A stretch of 64,000 nucleotides of DNA, from the NCBI GenBank assembly GCA_014529385.2, contig CM043971.1, positions 86,194,840-86,258,839 on the forward strand. Reading direction: 5' to 3'. Position 1 is the first letter of the stretch. Each line of letters begins with the position of its first letter. A program made the position numbers and the translations under genes. Source of the stretch: Adiantum capillus-veneris. Its lineage: Eukaryota > Streptophyta > Polypodiopsida > Polypodiales > Pteridaceae. Below, in pieces: positions 1-12,830 of the stretch. A model generated the notes under the pieces. The model saw only the letters and a program-made list of their open reading frames with translations, did no database searches and had not been told where the DNA came from.

Positions 1-19
1 CCACCTTGAGCTCATTGTA

Positions 20-634
20 TCAATTCACCCACCCAAGCCTTACAATTTTCACATGGCTCCACACTTTGGAGTATGTGGCATCGTGCTCATATGTGCCCTT
101 CAGAGACTCCAAAAATTCACTACAAAGTTCCAGGAACAAAAGTGAATTGATCTCAGGCATATAGCTAAGAGCGTCAGCCACCACATTGTATCGCCCTTTA
201 CGATACCGGAGCTTTGCGTCATAGTCCTGAAGGATCTCAGCCCACCTGGCCTTTCGACCCTTTAAATATGTTTGTTGAGTAAACCATTTTATGCTTCCAT
301 GGTCAAACACGATCTCAAACTGAGCTCCATACAAATAATGTCGCCATGTCTTCAAGGTAGACACTATTGCGTAGAGTTCACGTTCATAAACAGAATAATT
401 TTACTACGCTGAATCAAGCTTCTTGCTTTCAAATGTAATTGGCCTCCCCTCTTGTAGAAGGACCACTCCAATAGCAGAGTTACTAGCATCCGTTTCCAAA
501 ACGAATGGTTTCAAAGGATCCACAATAGCTAGAATAGGAGTTGTAGGTAATGCATCCTTGAGTGTATCAAAATTGTGCTGTTGAGCGGCCCCCCACTGGA
601 AGGTCTTTCCTTTGCCTTTCAGTTGTTCCGTCAT
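20..634 (-). pseudogene. Ty3 RNase H domain of element A
   Basis: Two open stretches on the minus strand (404-634 and 20-364) make up an RNase H region of the Ty3 type. The first has a DPLKPFVLETDAS segment, where the D of ETDAS is the expected catalytic aspartate, followed by GVVLLQEGRPITFESKKL. The second holds the downstream part with the usual SIKWFTQQ and VADALS motifs. A stop near 403 separates the two halves, and the final motif reads ALSYMP instead of the usual ALSRMP. This follows directly after the reverse transcriptase at 640-1427, as in all Ty3 polyproteins. Not functional as it stands. Confidence 0.88.
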
Positions 635-639
635 GGGAA

Positions 640-1427
640 CAACAATACTGTAACTCTTCTACATCTTTAGGAGAAGGCCACCTCCGGATGGCATCCACTT
701 TGGATTGATCCATGTGTAGCCCAATAGCTGAGATAACATGCCCAAGATAGTGAATTTCCTCCTTGAGAAAATCACACTTGGATTCTTTGGCATATAATTT
801 AGTTGTTTGTAACAATTCAAACACTTGCCTCAGATGTTGCAAGTGTTCTTTCTCAAAAGCACTATATACACGAATGTCATCAAGAAAAACGATAACAAAT
901 TTGACCAAGTACGGTCTCAAGACACTATCCATAAGTGTCATGAATGTTGCGGACGCATTGGTTAATCCAAAATGTATAACCAAAAACTCATAATGTCCAA
1001 ACCTTGTTTGGAATGCAGTTTTGGGTATATCAGCAAGTCGAATACATACTTGGTGATAGCCCGACCGCAAATCAATCTTTGTAAAGATACGAGCATGAGT
1101 GAGCTTGTCGAACAACTCATCCACGTGTGGTAATGGGTACTTGTTCTTAACAGTGACCACATTTAATCCACGGTAGTCTATGCACATGCGCATACTACCA
1201 TCCTTTTTCTTCACTAATAGGATAGGAGAAGCCCATGGTGAAGAAATCGGTTGGATAAACCCTCTACTAAGATAGTCAGCAAGCTGACTTTCCACCTCAG
1301 CAGCTTCAGAATAACTCATTCTGTAGGGTGGTTTACTGATTGGTTTACTGCCTACAACCACGTCGATGCCATGTTGCACAGATCGTGTCAAGGGGTAACC
1401 TTGATGGCAAATCACTAGGAAAAACAT
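640..1427 (-). pseudogene. Ty3 reverse transcriptase of element A
   Basis: Long minus-strand open stretch with consecutive reverse transcriptase motifs. These are a PYRMS primer-grip region, [50 protein letters not shown], and the catalytic box FLDDI in the form typical of Ty3 enzymes. It ends in LGHVIS and a [11 protein letters not shown] segment. The catalytic aspartates are intact. Frame is lost close to residue 265, just before the RNase H connection, and the protease lies in another frame overlapping its 5' end. Reverse transcriptase would copy the element RNA in cytoplasmic particles. Confidence 0.92.
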
Positions 1428-2034
1428 CGTGAAATTCCTTAAATAATTTTTTTAATTCACTAGCAACCTTTGCTTGTTGATAAGTAGCCATTGCTGGAAG
1501 AGATGGGAGAGAAGCATGCGGCGTTGAGGAATGTTCAACAGATTCAACATTGGAAAGAAAATGACACAATGAGTAACACAAGAAAACTTCATCTATTTCA
1601 TTATCTGAAACGAGCTTCATAAGCTCTGCTGTACATATTAGTGGTGAGGAAGGCACATCCTTCTCTCCTAACAACAACACATGTGTGCCATAGGATTCAA
1701 ACATTAGGCTGTTGTGCTCGTAGCTACACTTCAGTGATGGTCCTAGGCTATGCAACCATTCCCTACCAAGTACCACATCTGCCCTCTCCATATTGATAAC
1801 TTGGAAATCCAAGGATGTAAAATGGCCTTGTATTTCCAACGGTATAGCTCTGACCTGAGTATCCCATATTTCGGCATCATAACCATTCATCATTGCTACC
1901 TTGTAGTGGTGGAAACTTGGAGTTTGGGGCAATTTGAGTTTTTTCACTAATGCATAGTTAATGAAATTGTGAGTAGCACCGTCATCCACCAAGATGCGCA
2001 CCTTGTGCCCTTGAAGAGATCCATGCATATGCAC
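1345..2034 (-). pseudogene. Ty3 aspartic protease of element A
   Basis: Contains RILVDDGATHNF, the active-site stretch of the retropepsin-like proteases of plant Ty3 elements (DDG in place of the more general DSG or DTG; element B has the same form). VVLGREWLHSLGP follows, the second conserved part of the fold, then a linker leading into the reverse transcriptase. The reading frame overlaps the start of the reverse transcriptase stretch in a different frame, so the polyprotein is frameshifted here. The same segment survives in element D at 58891-59280 with near-identical wording, which ties the two copies together. Confidence 0.87.
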
Positions 2035-2055
2035 TAACTCATGTGGACCAAAGGT

Positions 2056-3092
2056 CTATTGCCACATGGAAGCTATGATACACCATTCATGCACCACCTC
2101 GGTGTGTGTTACCTCCACCATGGAGAAACGTGAGGAAGACTCAAGAGGCAGCAACTGCGCCGTGTGCACTACTTTCTCCTTGTCGTGAGTAGCAGACTTT
2201 CCCTTGGGACAATCCTTTTTTCCATGGACGTTTCCCAAGATTGAAAGCATAACTTCTCTTTTTTAGCCTTCTCAAATTCCTCAGGAGAGAGAGGACCACG
2301 AGACCCCTTGGGTTTTCTAGCTGCTTCAAAATTGGCTACTAGAAATTTCCTTTTATTGTGCCCATATTGTGTGCGTGTATTACCATGTGTATTAGCAGGC
2401 ACATGATTATTGTGTGATTTTGTTTCATGTGGATTATCATGAATGTGTGCTTTCACTATGGCCTCCTCAAGTGTTTTAGGGTCCTGAGTCTTGACGTCCT
2501 TAAGCTCTGGCGTCAGACCATGGATAACAGACCATGGATAAATCCACGAACTTGCTGAAAGGTGTCTAGAGCTTCCAACTTGAGGATAACATCCCGATAG
2601 TGAGAGATATATTCAAGCAATGATGGGTGAATTCCATCCCACTTGCTGAGAAAGATATTCACTGCATCCTTATTGTGATCTCAGTCCTCTCCCTTAAAAG
2701 TTGGTGGCTTGGTGTTTTTCAACAACTTGTCCACCTCCTTTGTAGTGAGAGAATGCAGAGAATCCGGAGATGGACCTTGTCCATGACCAGATGGGCCTTG
2801 CCCCTGATCGGGAACGTGTTCATGCATGTGTGTGTCAACAGGGCCCTTGGCCTGCTGCTACTAAAGTGGATAATTTAGTGACATTTTCATTTAGGGATGC
2901 AAAATTTGTTTCCATTACTGAGATGCGTGCTTGAAGTGCCCAAAATTCTTGGATATTGAGAAATTTATAAGCGTCATCTCCTCCCGTAGTGTCGCAGGCA
3001 CCCTTCGTGAGAGTGTCCAACCGCGAGCCATCATGGAAAGGATACGGGGTATTTTGCTCGAAATCAAAGGTCATGTTGATATCTGAATCCAT
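2056..3092 (-). pseudogene. Ty3 gag of element A, broken
   Basis: The N-terminal part (2835-3092) starts with ATG and has FDFEQ and NVTKLSTL segments that match the gag start of element B (FDFEH, NVTNLTEL at 43075-43533). The C-terminal part (2056-2456) contains a zinc-knuckle region that is split: LCFQ in one frame, VHGKKDCPKGK in another. At least one frameshift therefore lies inside the CCHC knuckle. The middle of gag (about 2457-2834) is not open in one frame. Gag would form the particle and bind the genomic RNA. Confidence 0.78.
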
Positions 3093-4020
3093 GGCAACAC
3101 TGTGCAGTATCTGAGAGAGAAAGAATGATACCTTGATTCAAAAAACAATCTCGTAGCCGTAGTACGTACCGTAAACGGTGACAATTAGCCGTGCTAATTA
3201 CGCCGTTCATCAAAGCTTTTCCAATCCGTAATTTCACCAATTCAAATACACCACTTGAATGTAATAGTCTCCTTGCAAACATCGCAGTCGACTTGATCTT
3301 CCGAAGAAATAAGTGGTGATGAATACTTGTTTGAAAATCTCAAAGTTGTCGTAAGTTAACTTGGACTCACTTCTACAATTTCAACAATTTTGGAGAATTT
3401 GCAGGAAATCGATGGCCTATCGAAGAATTTTCCGGCCCTTGTCGGCGAGGTTATGTCGCACTTTGGCCGACTACAAAATTGATGTTCAATCCGGAGATAT
3501 TATCCTACAGTAGTTTCGTGCAAAATTTTGCAATTTCAATGAGACTGATGGCTTGCCGAAAGATGCGCCAAGAAGCAAGGCTTGCTAAACTCTGTATGCC
3601 AAGAGTTCGTGTTTTGCTTGTATGGGGTGTATGCCATGGCGGGCATGCACCCTATCTTAAATAATTTGCCCACAGCCTTTGGCCTTAGGGCACTATAGTA
3701 TGAAAAGAAGGCCAAGATTGGCGATATCGTGTTGCTGCAAAGCCGCCGAGAGAGAGAAAGAGAGAACCTGTCGTGTGCGTTGCTCGGCCTTGCCCGCCGT
3801 AGTAACGAACTATGTGCAGCCGGGCCTCGCGCTCTGTTCAAGCCCGACTGTGTGGCGTTTGGTGGAGGTCGACAGCCTGTCCCTCCTCACCTCAAGAGGT
3901 CCTGCACGCGATGCTCCCTCCTCGACTGGTTTCCCCGCTTGCCAAGAGAGGAGCTCCACGGGCCATGCACATGCAAAAAAGAGACCACACCCCTTTTGCT
4001 AAACTTAGCTCTAATACTAG

Positions 4021-4199
4021 TGTAGAACCCATAGGAGATTGACACCGGATCCACCTCCCAGCCAACCTATTATAGGAGATCAGCCCATGGCCCTTTGCCC
4101 TAACTGGATCCCCAATCCACACGTTCAGTCCCCAGCCCTTGGCCTAAGTCCTTGACTCCCCTAGGTCGCGGGCCCTACCCTCTAGCCCTTGGCCTGACA
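4021..4199 (-). repeat. LTR (5' end of element A)
   Basis: Starts TGTAGAACCC and ends GGCCTGACA on the plus strand. It resembles the reverse complement of the element D LTR, with shared GCCCTTTGCCCTA and CCTGACA stretches. Immediately inside it, 4008-4019 reads GCTCTAATACTA, close to the complement of the initiator-tRNA-Met primer-binding site (GCTCTGATACCA) with three changes. The interval 3093-4007 is then the untranslated leader. No target duplication was resolved. Confidence 0.72.
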
Positions 4200-5172
4200 A
4201 GTAGGATCCTTTTCCTCACTTTTGGAGAAAGTTTCTATGGATGTGTTTTCTTCGAGGAGATGGATTGGTAGATTTTTTGTGCCTTTTGAAAATTCATGTC
4301 TTTCTTGGAATTGTCAGCGGAGATACCTATCTGATGGGTAGCAAGTTGACGATTCAATTGCACTTTTGTACCACATTGTGGATTACGAATGACAAAGGGG
4401 GATCTCTTTCCTTCAAGAAGTATAGGATGTTCAATGATTCTTCCTTTTCCATCTAAGGATGGGAGTTACAATTACGACTTCATTTGAATCTTGTTTCGAT
4501 ATGCAACAATTCAGGTGCATGTTCCAGTGCATGTGTTGGAGTTGGCTTTGACAAGTAGAGATGGATATTTTAATCTTCAGAACCACTTCTTATTTGATCA
4601 TTCGACTTTCCTGGATGACGTTTGGAGGTGTATCTTGTGCTGCCAAACCCTTAACAAACAATGATAATAGTTCAAGGAGGTTTTATTGGACTGTGGACTT
4701 ATCCTATCTCCATGCTCTCTCCTTCCCCAATGGTAATGTGACCCTACATATTCGATCATTCCTTTGCGCTTCTGTGAGCTTGTCAGTACGCGTTGTGGGG
4801 CAGGTTTAAGATCTCTTGTGAGCTTGTTTCCACCAATTATGGGACATGTTTGTAACCTTTTATGGGTGGTTTTTTTTATGTTCAACATCAGATTTGTCAA
4901 GATTCTTTGGATAGGTTTGCACGTAGTGTTGACAGTTAGTGCGAACATCTAGTTCCTATTCCCACAATCAACAAAATTTGGATGCTTCTCCCATACATCC
5001 CTTTGGAGAGCTCCAACCTTGGGGGCAGCCCTTTGGGTGCAGATCTCGCTATAGATGGCAAGTATAGTAGGTTCTTTACTCGTGGTTTTTGCCTAGCGTT
5101 TTTCCATGTTATAGATAAGCCCTAGCATTCTTCACTGGCTCGTTGACCGAGCCAGTCCCTTTATTCTTACCT

Positions 5173-5348
5173 TGAGTATTGGTATCATGTTGTGTATTGG
5201 ATATTGATTTGAACATTTTAGTTGCGGGCATATTTCTTCAGCACAAGTACAAAGGAATTTTGTGTATTCGTATCATGTTTGTGTATTGGATTTTGTTGAG
5301 CAGTTTAGTTGTGGGCATATTTCTTGAGCACAAGTACAAAGGAATTTT
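5173..5348 (+). repeat. Tandem duplication, 88-bp period, two copies
   Basis: GTATCATG at 5182 and 5270 begin two diverged copies that share GTGTATTGGAT, TTTAGTTG and GCACAAGTACAAAGGAATTT. The second copy runs on into unique sequence. Confidence 0.8.
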
Positions 5349-6035
5349 TGGTCAAGATTTTAAGGAAGCAAGTTACAAAAGTAGAAGTATATATGCTCTC
5401 TCGAGTCTGTATGCAGTTTGGCATATTGTATTTGTTGTACCTACATGTTGGATCTTGCCAGATGCAAAGAGGTGGCAGACATTTGGTTTGATCTCAAGGA
5501 GTTTCCTTGAGTAGGCTCTCCACAAGAATTACATGATACCCAACATCATGAGATATCAATTGGCACAAGGATTGTTTGAGTTGTTAGTTATGGCCTAAAA
5601 TATCTAGACACTATCTCTTGGCATTACAAGATGCATCAAATTTATGGCACTTTAGTTGCTTTGGCCGGTGCAAAACCATTTGCATTGTATGTCTTCAATC
5701 AATATCAATAGTTCTTAGGATTTTTACATCACAAACATGCCATTTTCTCCTTTTTGTTTGCACATTTCCTAGTCGTTTTTAACGACTTCCATTCCACAAG
5801 ATACTAATCCAAAAATCATTTGCTTTCCATGTAGCAAAGAACCTTGAACAAGTGTAATAAAAATCAGCTACCATTCGTATTTGGTATAGATTTAGCCATA
5901 GAAAGAACCCCTACTCTACTATGCTTTGGATCCACCATCTCTCCTGTGTTGGTCGCAACCAACAATACTTGCGCCTATACTCCCGCTTTTGGTCGTAGCG
6001 AAAAAGAGCTCCTTCTCATGCAATTTCGGTTGCAA

Positions 6036-6124
6036 TGAGAGCAACCGACCGCTTTAAATTCTCAAGCCATTGTGCAAAAGTGCAGTGAGAGCAACCGACC
6101 ACTTTTAATTCGCAAGCCATTGTG
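6036..6124 (+). repeat. Tandem duplication, 50-bp period, two copies
   Basis: GAGAGCAACCGACC occurs at 6037 and again at 6087, each followed by a CTTT(A)AATT and CAAGCCATTGTGC segment. Confidence 0.8.
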
Positions 6125-6536
6125 CTTTTTATAGAATTGATTTTCTTAGCATGTATTAGTTTATTGAAAGAAACATCATAGTCTCGTAGCTTTGTAATCA
6201 TGTTAAAGACTTGCAATCTAACTAACATAATATGGCGGCAAAGTACCTCTGCCACATGTCCGCATATGCGAGAAAGTAAAATTTTCTACGTAGAAAACTA
6301 GCTAAAAAGGTAAAAGTTTTTTTTAAAAAGAGCTTTACATTGCAGGAATTGCAAGAAGTATTTGAATGAGGCCAGGGCGCGGGCGGCTATGCATTTGCAC
6401 CTCGCCGGCAAGCTTAACTGACTCGCTGCCAAGGAATTTTGGATGGCCCCGCTGCCAAGGGAATATGAGGCTTTGCGTAAACTGTTTATACAATACATAC
6501 CTGAGATACTGAAGAGAGCGTCAATCCACAACGAGC

Positions 6537-7440
<904 letters not shown>

Positions 7441-7562
7441 GAAATGTTAGGCTATCGTCTTCTGAGAGACAGAGAATGAAAGAAATGAATTGGAAATGAA
7501 ACGTTATACTAACGTTTCTTTTGTTTCTTCTCTTTTGAAGAGAATGAAATGAATTAACATCT

Positions 7563-7600
<38 letters not shown>

Positions 7601-8046
7601 GAAAATTTATAAACATCTCCTGTGAGAGAGAGAGATACCATGAAATGAAATGTTATGTTGTTCTACGTAGATCCAGTTGCACGCAAATCGAAGTGAGTAC
7701 GTCGATCATTATTGAGGTGTTTGTGAAACAAGGTGAGTTATGAAATGTTTGTTTGTTCAATGGCATGCTCTATCGACGATCTACACTTAACATTCAGTTT
7801 TTATCATAGGCAGCAAGTGCGCAAGACAATTCAAGTGGGGCCACAATAGTCGACGGTGTGCGTGAAGCAACTCAACCAGGTAATTTTTTAAAAAATTATG
7901 TTTGATTTTTTATTTTAGATTTAGATTCATTTCAATTACTTAATTTGTTTATTTGATTATTGTTTTCATTCAATCATTTAAAGATTTAAAGATACACACA
8001 CACATAGAAAGAAAAAAAAGACAAAGAACAATGAAAAAACAAGGGG

Positions 8047-8086
<40 letters not shown>

Positions 8087-8305
8087 CTTGAAAGAGAGAG
8101 GGTGATGAAATGTTCACACACACACATGGAAAGAAGATTTTGCAATTTATTAATTCTATTAAATTAAATTTAAAGATACACACACATAGAAAGAAATAAA
8201 AGACAAAAAAAGGAAAAAAAAAGGGGTAGAGAGAGAGAGAGTAGACCTAAGAGATAGAGGGTGATGAAATGTTATCGTAATGTCATCCTATTGCCAAAAA
8301 TAACC

Positions 8306-8363
<58 letters not shown>

Positions 8364-8451
8364 GACATGAACTGCTATTCGTAAAGATACACACACACAC
8401 ACACATAGAAAGAAGAATATTCAATTTTAAAGATACACTTACAAAACACAC

Positions 8452-8487
<36 letters not shown>

Positions 8488-9033
8488 TATGGTAAATTAG
8501 CCAAATCAAACAGATTTCATAAAGAAACACACACACACACACAAAGATGACAACATCGAAATGAAATGTAATGGTGATGTGCTCAAAAGAGTAGATCCAT
8601 GTGGTCATAAAGATACACACACACACATACAAATAACAATGACATGAACTGCTAATAATATAAAAAGATTTCATAAAGATACACACACAGTTAAAGGTGA
8701 CAATGAATGAAATGTTATGATGGTGTGCTCAAAAGAGTAGATCCATGTGACCATAAACATAAGTATAGAGATGGAGATGAAATGAAATGTTATGATGATT
8801 TGCTCACACACACATATACATAAACACACACACACACATACACACACACACACATAACAATGATAGGAACTGCTCTGGTAAATTAACCTAATTTAATTTC
8901 ATAAAGATACACACACAGACATAAAGATGACCATGTGACCATAAAGAAGGGTACAGAGAGGGAGATGAACACCCACAATGAGGATACGAGGCTACATCCA
9001 AAATACTCCACAAAGAAACAAGACCCCACGCAG

Positions 9034-9070
<37 letters not shown>
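7441..9070. repeat. Microsatellite-dense block of (AG)n and (AC)n runs
   Basis: Runs of AG are seen near 7566-7597, 8049-8081, 8309-8355, 8454-8484 and 9037-9068. Runs of AC are seen near 8389-8406, 8526-8541 and 8816-8855. Between them a diffuse minisatellite repeats phrases such as AAAGATACACACACACA, ATAGAAAGAA, GAAATGAAATGTTA and AAAAGAGTAGATCCATGTG, the last at about 8585 and 8733. No gene is supported. Confidence 0.85.
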
Positions 9071-9071
<1 letters not shown>

Positions 9072-9217
9072 ATTAAAATAAAACGTTATCTAACTAAGGA
9101 TGCCTATGAGAGCAAACCTTACAAGTTCACTTAGGGTGTCCGAGTCCTTGCGCACTTAAACTCTAAAACATATATATAAAGTTACATAGGCATAGATTTA
9201 ATGTCATAGAAATAGAA

Positions 9218-9637
9218 ATGGTTTTAGAAGATCGTGAGCCTGATGTAAATGTGTCGAGCAATCCTAGAAGAACTATGATATCTTTGAGTAGTACTCAAGG
9301 CATAATACTCCAAAGACAATCCCAAGAGAGCATGGTATTAAACCAAGAGGCCTTTTGTATCTATTGAACGGGCCTTGAACTCAATATTTTCTTCAAGAGG
9401 GTACTTGAATATTCAATAGGTGTACAATGTACTTCAATTGGGTCAAAATTCAAGGAACCTAAGATGGGAAGAGATTTCAATGAGCATCCTATCTATGGTG
9501 GTATTGAATTGAAAGAACTATCTAATGGTAGGGCAATGCAATTCAGCTATGGATCAAGAGTGCATTACAATAATCAAGACCCTATTCTTGACAATAAGCT
9601 ACCACACCTGAGTGTTCTATACATTCTGCCACTTTAG
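9218..9637 (+). pseudogene. Unknown protein, decayed open stretch
   Basis: An ATG at 9218 opens 49 codons to a TGA at 9365-9367. A different frame is then open for 89 codons (9368-9634) to a TAG. The second stretch has protein-like composition, with segments such as EPKMGRDFNEHPIYGG, ELKELSNGRAMQFSYGSR and HYNNQDPILDN. Protein-like sequence continues weakly to about 9790 in other frames. I recognise no family. The most economical reading is one gene of at least 180 codons with frameshifts, but an intron between the two stretches cannot be excluded. Confidence 0.4.
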
Positions 9638-10020
9638 GTTGAACTTAAAACCCGTGGAGCAATCCAACAAATCTAAATGTTGTATTGGGTTTGGTAACTT
9701 TTACCTCATGAAGAAAGTCTCAAGCTCACGAGGAGATGATGTTAGCACCATTGCCAACAAGCTCCCAACATCTCTACAGATGCAATTACCATAGACACAT
9801 GCATTATAGTTCAAAAAGAAAAACCACAGTTTGATCACTAAGAGGTGACCAAATGGATAGAGAACTCATAAAACTTGGAGATAGATTTCAGACAAGGTTA
9901 GATAGAGAGAAGAACATGTGTGATTGAGAGATCCTATGTTGCTTTCGAAGCCTACAATTTTCAAAGGCCACTCTTCAACATGCTTAGTGAAATAGATGCT
10001 TAGTGAAATAGATGGAAAAT

Positions 10021-10075
<55 letters not shown>
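10021..10075. repeat. (GA)n microsatellite
   Basis: Uninterrupted GA run of about 27 units, in the gap between the two unknown open stretches at 9218 and 10207. Confidence 0.95.
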
Positions 10076-10076
<1 letters not shown>

Positions 10077-10206
10077 AGAAATCTCTAATGCTTTGAGCAC
10101 TTATCTGAAGAGATGTATTGTAATGTCAAGTTTTGTGGAAGAAGTCCTAGAGTAACTACACTTACATTGTCTCTTATTTTATCCCATTTTTTCCATTAGG
10201 AACCTT

Positions 10207-10670
10207 ATGGCACCTAGGGTATCTGCTGAATGTTTTGTTCATGGATTGGAAGCAATGGAGATAGTATTGGATCACATAATGATTCATTACTCTCCGAAAA
10301 AGAAAGCTAACTTCTTTCAAAGCATTGTTCGAGGTTTCTTTCCGGGTGTTACTGTAGAAGAAGCTTGGAGAACCTATGATCGCACTTCCATGACTCGAGA
10401 CGGGGTGCCCTTTCACCAGGTGTTGTTAGAATCCAAAATAATCCCAGTCAATGGTTCCGCAACCTACGCCTATTTCAAATACGAGTAAAGCTGGGGTACT
10501 CGGATGCACTCTACCTTGATTTTGACTTAGGTTGTTGTTCTATCAGTGAAGCTTATAGCAAAATTAATGCTTTAAAGAGCATTGGTGGACTTGATAGGAT
10601 TGAGAATCACAAGGAGCCTGCTTTCAAGCGTCCTAGCGCTAAACTCTCTTTTCCCATTTTCAAATGTAGA
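10207..10670 (+). pseudogene. Unknown protein, about 150 codons with one frame change
   Basis: ATG at 10207 opens 93 codons to a stop at 10486-10488. A second frame then continues with plausible protein (GYSDALYLDFDLG, SISEAYSKINALKSIGGLDR) to about 10670. The first part includes the segments IMIHYSPKKKANFF and EEAWRTYDRTSM and has a mixed composition without membrane segments. No family recognised. It lies 0.6 kb downstream of the 9218 stretch and 0.2 kb upstream of the coiled-coil stretch, all on the plus strand, which suggests one original unit. Confidence 0.4.
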
Positions 10671-10891
10671 TGAGGTTGAACATGTATCAAGCAAAACTTT
10701 TATTCATGCGTTTGTTTGCCACTTCTCATTCGATCCTTTATTATTTCCCAAAACTAGAAAGAGATCATGTATTTTCTTTGTTTCGTAATTTGCGGCCACT
10801 TAAATGATGAATTTTTGAGAGAATTATTTTTTATTTACAAGCATTCAAACCTTTCTCTTTGCAACCATTGTAGTTTTTTGTGTACAGTAGA

Positions 10892-11552
10892 ATGGAGATT
10901 AGTCATGCCATTCCTCTCGCTATTGCAACCAATGGCTTGAGAGCTTCTCATATAGCTGCAAGTGCATCAGCTAATGAAGAGGGGATATTGTCATCTCTTC
11001 CTATCGCAATGTGCATGCCGCAAAGAGAGCAGCTCAAAATGTTGGGTGGAATTCTGAAAAGCCTATTATTGAAACTCTGCTAGAGATCAAAGCCTCCTGC
11101 AAAAGGATCGAGACGATGCAAACCAATGTCTCTGATGTGGTTAAAACATTAAGCTCTGCATTGGAGATTGAAAGTGGGATACTGTGGAAATTGCGAGAAG
11201 AGGCAAAAGAAACAAACTTGCAGAGATTAGAGAGTGGGGCATATTTGAGAGAGAAACTCTCTCAAGTTGAAGATTCTCAAAAGATGACAAATCTATTGAG
11301 AATCTTCGAAAAGAGGTTTTAAGGAGTCAACGCGAATCAAAAGGTAGAAATCAAGACAATACTCTACGATATATTGCGCCAGGATTGAAGAGTACTGTCA
11401 ACAAGCTGGATGCATTGACAAAGGTTCAAGGTTCAAGACTTTCTAATATGCGAGCTACTACAAATAAAATAAGTGCTTTTGCTAGATTGGTTCGACCAAA
11501 GCAACGCCAAGTTGCTCAACGACCTAATCTTCATAATGGAAGAAATATGTAA
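10892..11552 (+). pseudogene. Unknown coiled-coil protein with basic C-terminus, frameshifted
   Basis: ATG at 10892. The frame changes near 11010 and again near 11290, giving about 220 codons ending in TAA or nearby at 11552. The middle is strongly helical and heptad-like (ETLLEIKASCKRIETMQ, REEAKETNLQRLES, LREKLSQVEDSQ). The last part is basic and ends in RLVRPKQRQVAQRPNLHNGR. A coiled coil followed by a basic tail suggests oligomerisation plus binding of nucleic acid or an acidic partner, but that is only inference. Family unknown. Confidence 0.45.
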
Positions 11553-12071
11553 TGCTATGTTGTATTTTCATCGAACTATTTTTTTTAATTGTATTTAGTT
11601 TAGAGGAGAGAATTTGATTTTTTTAATATTAATTGTTTATTATGCAAAATGGAGTCAAAATTAATTTTTATTAAAACTATAGAAAGTAGCTTTTATGAGA
11701 ATATCTACTTGCACGTGATTTGATAGATGGTATCAGGACCACGTATATTATCACCTGGTCATGCATGACGAAGCCGACTATGTGATGAATCGCAAAAGTC
11801 GAGACGCCAAATAACACGAGAGAGAGAGAACAAGGCATTCACTACAAAATACCATTGGAACTATACTGGAGTGCAATGAGCGACTATGCTTGCCTGATGA
11901 AGCCATGGATGTTGGTACGACTGAGAACATAGCATTGCGATGTAATCAAGAGACTGCAGAGCCTATAGTTATCCTTGAAGAGGAAAACTATACTAAAGTA
12001 GCAAAGCGTTGTTTGTCCATCCGCTTTGAATACTGTGGAATACAACTTCTCTCCTTTTACATCACAAGTCG
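11553..12071. other. Spacer before the Helitron; possible Helitron upstream region
   Basis: AT-rich, with a short AG run near 11818. An open frame at 11890-12060 (ENIALRCNQETAEPIVILEEENY) may be the upstream part of the Helitron coding region, but it is not in frame with 12072. I could not identify a Helitron 5' TC terminus. Confidence 0.3.
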
Positions 12072-12611
12072 ATGGCACCTATTCTATCCAAAAAGTGTGT
12101 GTTGCACAACTTAGGAAGCTTAGATTTTGTTTGCTCCAAATGCGGAGCAAAGGCCTGGAAGGCTGAAGGAAAGACCATCCAAACATTTGTGGGTAAATAT
12201 TGTTGCTTTGATGGAAGAGTTAGATTACTTCCTTTGAATGAGCCACCAAATGAATTGAAAGATTTGATGAGTTCAAACACAACAAGAAGTAGACAGTTCT
12301 TGCAAAACATTCGGGGTTATAAGAATGCATTGGCATTTGTGTCTCTTGGTGCCCATGTCGATGAGACTATTAATTGTGGTGGAAGAGGTGTATACACTTT
12401 TAAGGTACATGGATCTGTGTATCATAGCATTGGTTCTTTAGCGTCAACAGAAGGACAAAATGAAGTTCCACGCTTTGCACAATTATATTTTTTTGATACC
12501 GAGCATGAGTTGAGCAATAGATTGCATCATGTTTCAAATTTAGATCGTAGTATTCTAGAGTGCTTGCAATTGATGATGCATAGAGTAAATCCCTATGCGA
12601 ATGCTCTATGA
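12072..12611 (+). pseudogene. Helitron Rep/helicase, N-terminal zinc-finger region
   Basis: Open stretch with CSKCGAKAW and GKYCCFDGRVRLLPL, then EPPNELKDL, RQFLQNIRGYKNALAFVSLG and FFDTEHELSNRLHH. This series is characteristic of the amino-terminal part of plant Helitron proteins. The cysteine pairs are preserved. The frame is lost near 12600, after NPYANAL. In another frame the text continues in Helitron fashion (GQGDDRNISHCDIVL) before the Rep part. Confidence 0.9.
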
Positions 12612-12830
12612 TCTACTGCTTCTTTGTCTGGAGATGCTATTGTACCCAATATTAGGATGGTTATTGCGGAGCATCGTTGTGATGGCTGACAATATCTCGC
12701 TCCAAGGGGTTCGAAAGTTGCTGCAATTATGCCTGGGCAAGGGGATGATAGAAATATTAGCCATTGTGACATTGTACTAAATTTTCAACATGGGGGCTTG
12801 AAAATAATCTCCAACATGCATTGAGTTTAC

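Larger units (their letters stand above)
1..4199 (-). mobile_element. Ty3 LTR retrotransposon A (chromovirus-like), truncated by window edge
   Basis: Reading leftward from the right, the order is LTR, degenerate primer-binding site, leader, gag, aspartic protease, reverse transcriptase and RNase H. Integrase and the 3' LTR would lie beyond base 1. The coding part is split over several frames and carries stops, so the copy is dead. Its protease, RNase H and LTR closely resemble those of element D at 53686-59920, which places A and D in one family. D and the related element B carry a C-terminal chromodomain, so A was probably a chromovirus; that part is inferred because its integrase is outside the window. 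Confidence 0.9.
4200..6300. other. Intergenic DNA without a convincing gene
   Basis: Several short open stretches occur on both strands but none shows recognisable domains, codon continuity or neighbours that support it. The interval contains two small local duplications, listed separately. Confidence 0.5.

Noticed and set aside
3536-4122. Overlapping ORFs on both strands in the leader and LTR of element A
   Set aside because: They fall in GC-rich untranslated leader and LTR sequence, overlap in several frames and match no protein.
7986-8853. Several minus-strand frames of 60-100 codons with membrane-like composition
   Set aside because: They come from repeated ACACAC/AGAGAG blocks and lack any conserved motif.
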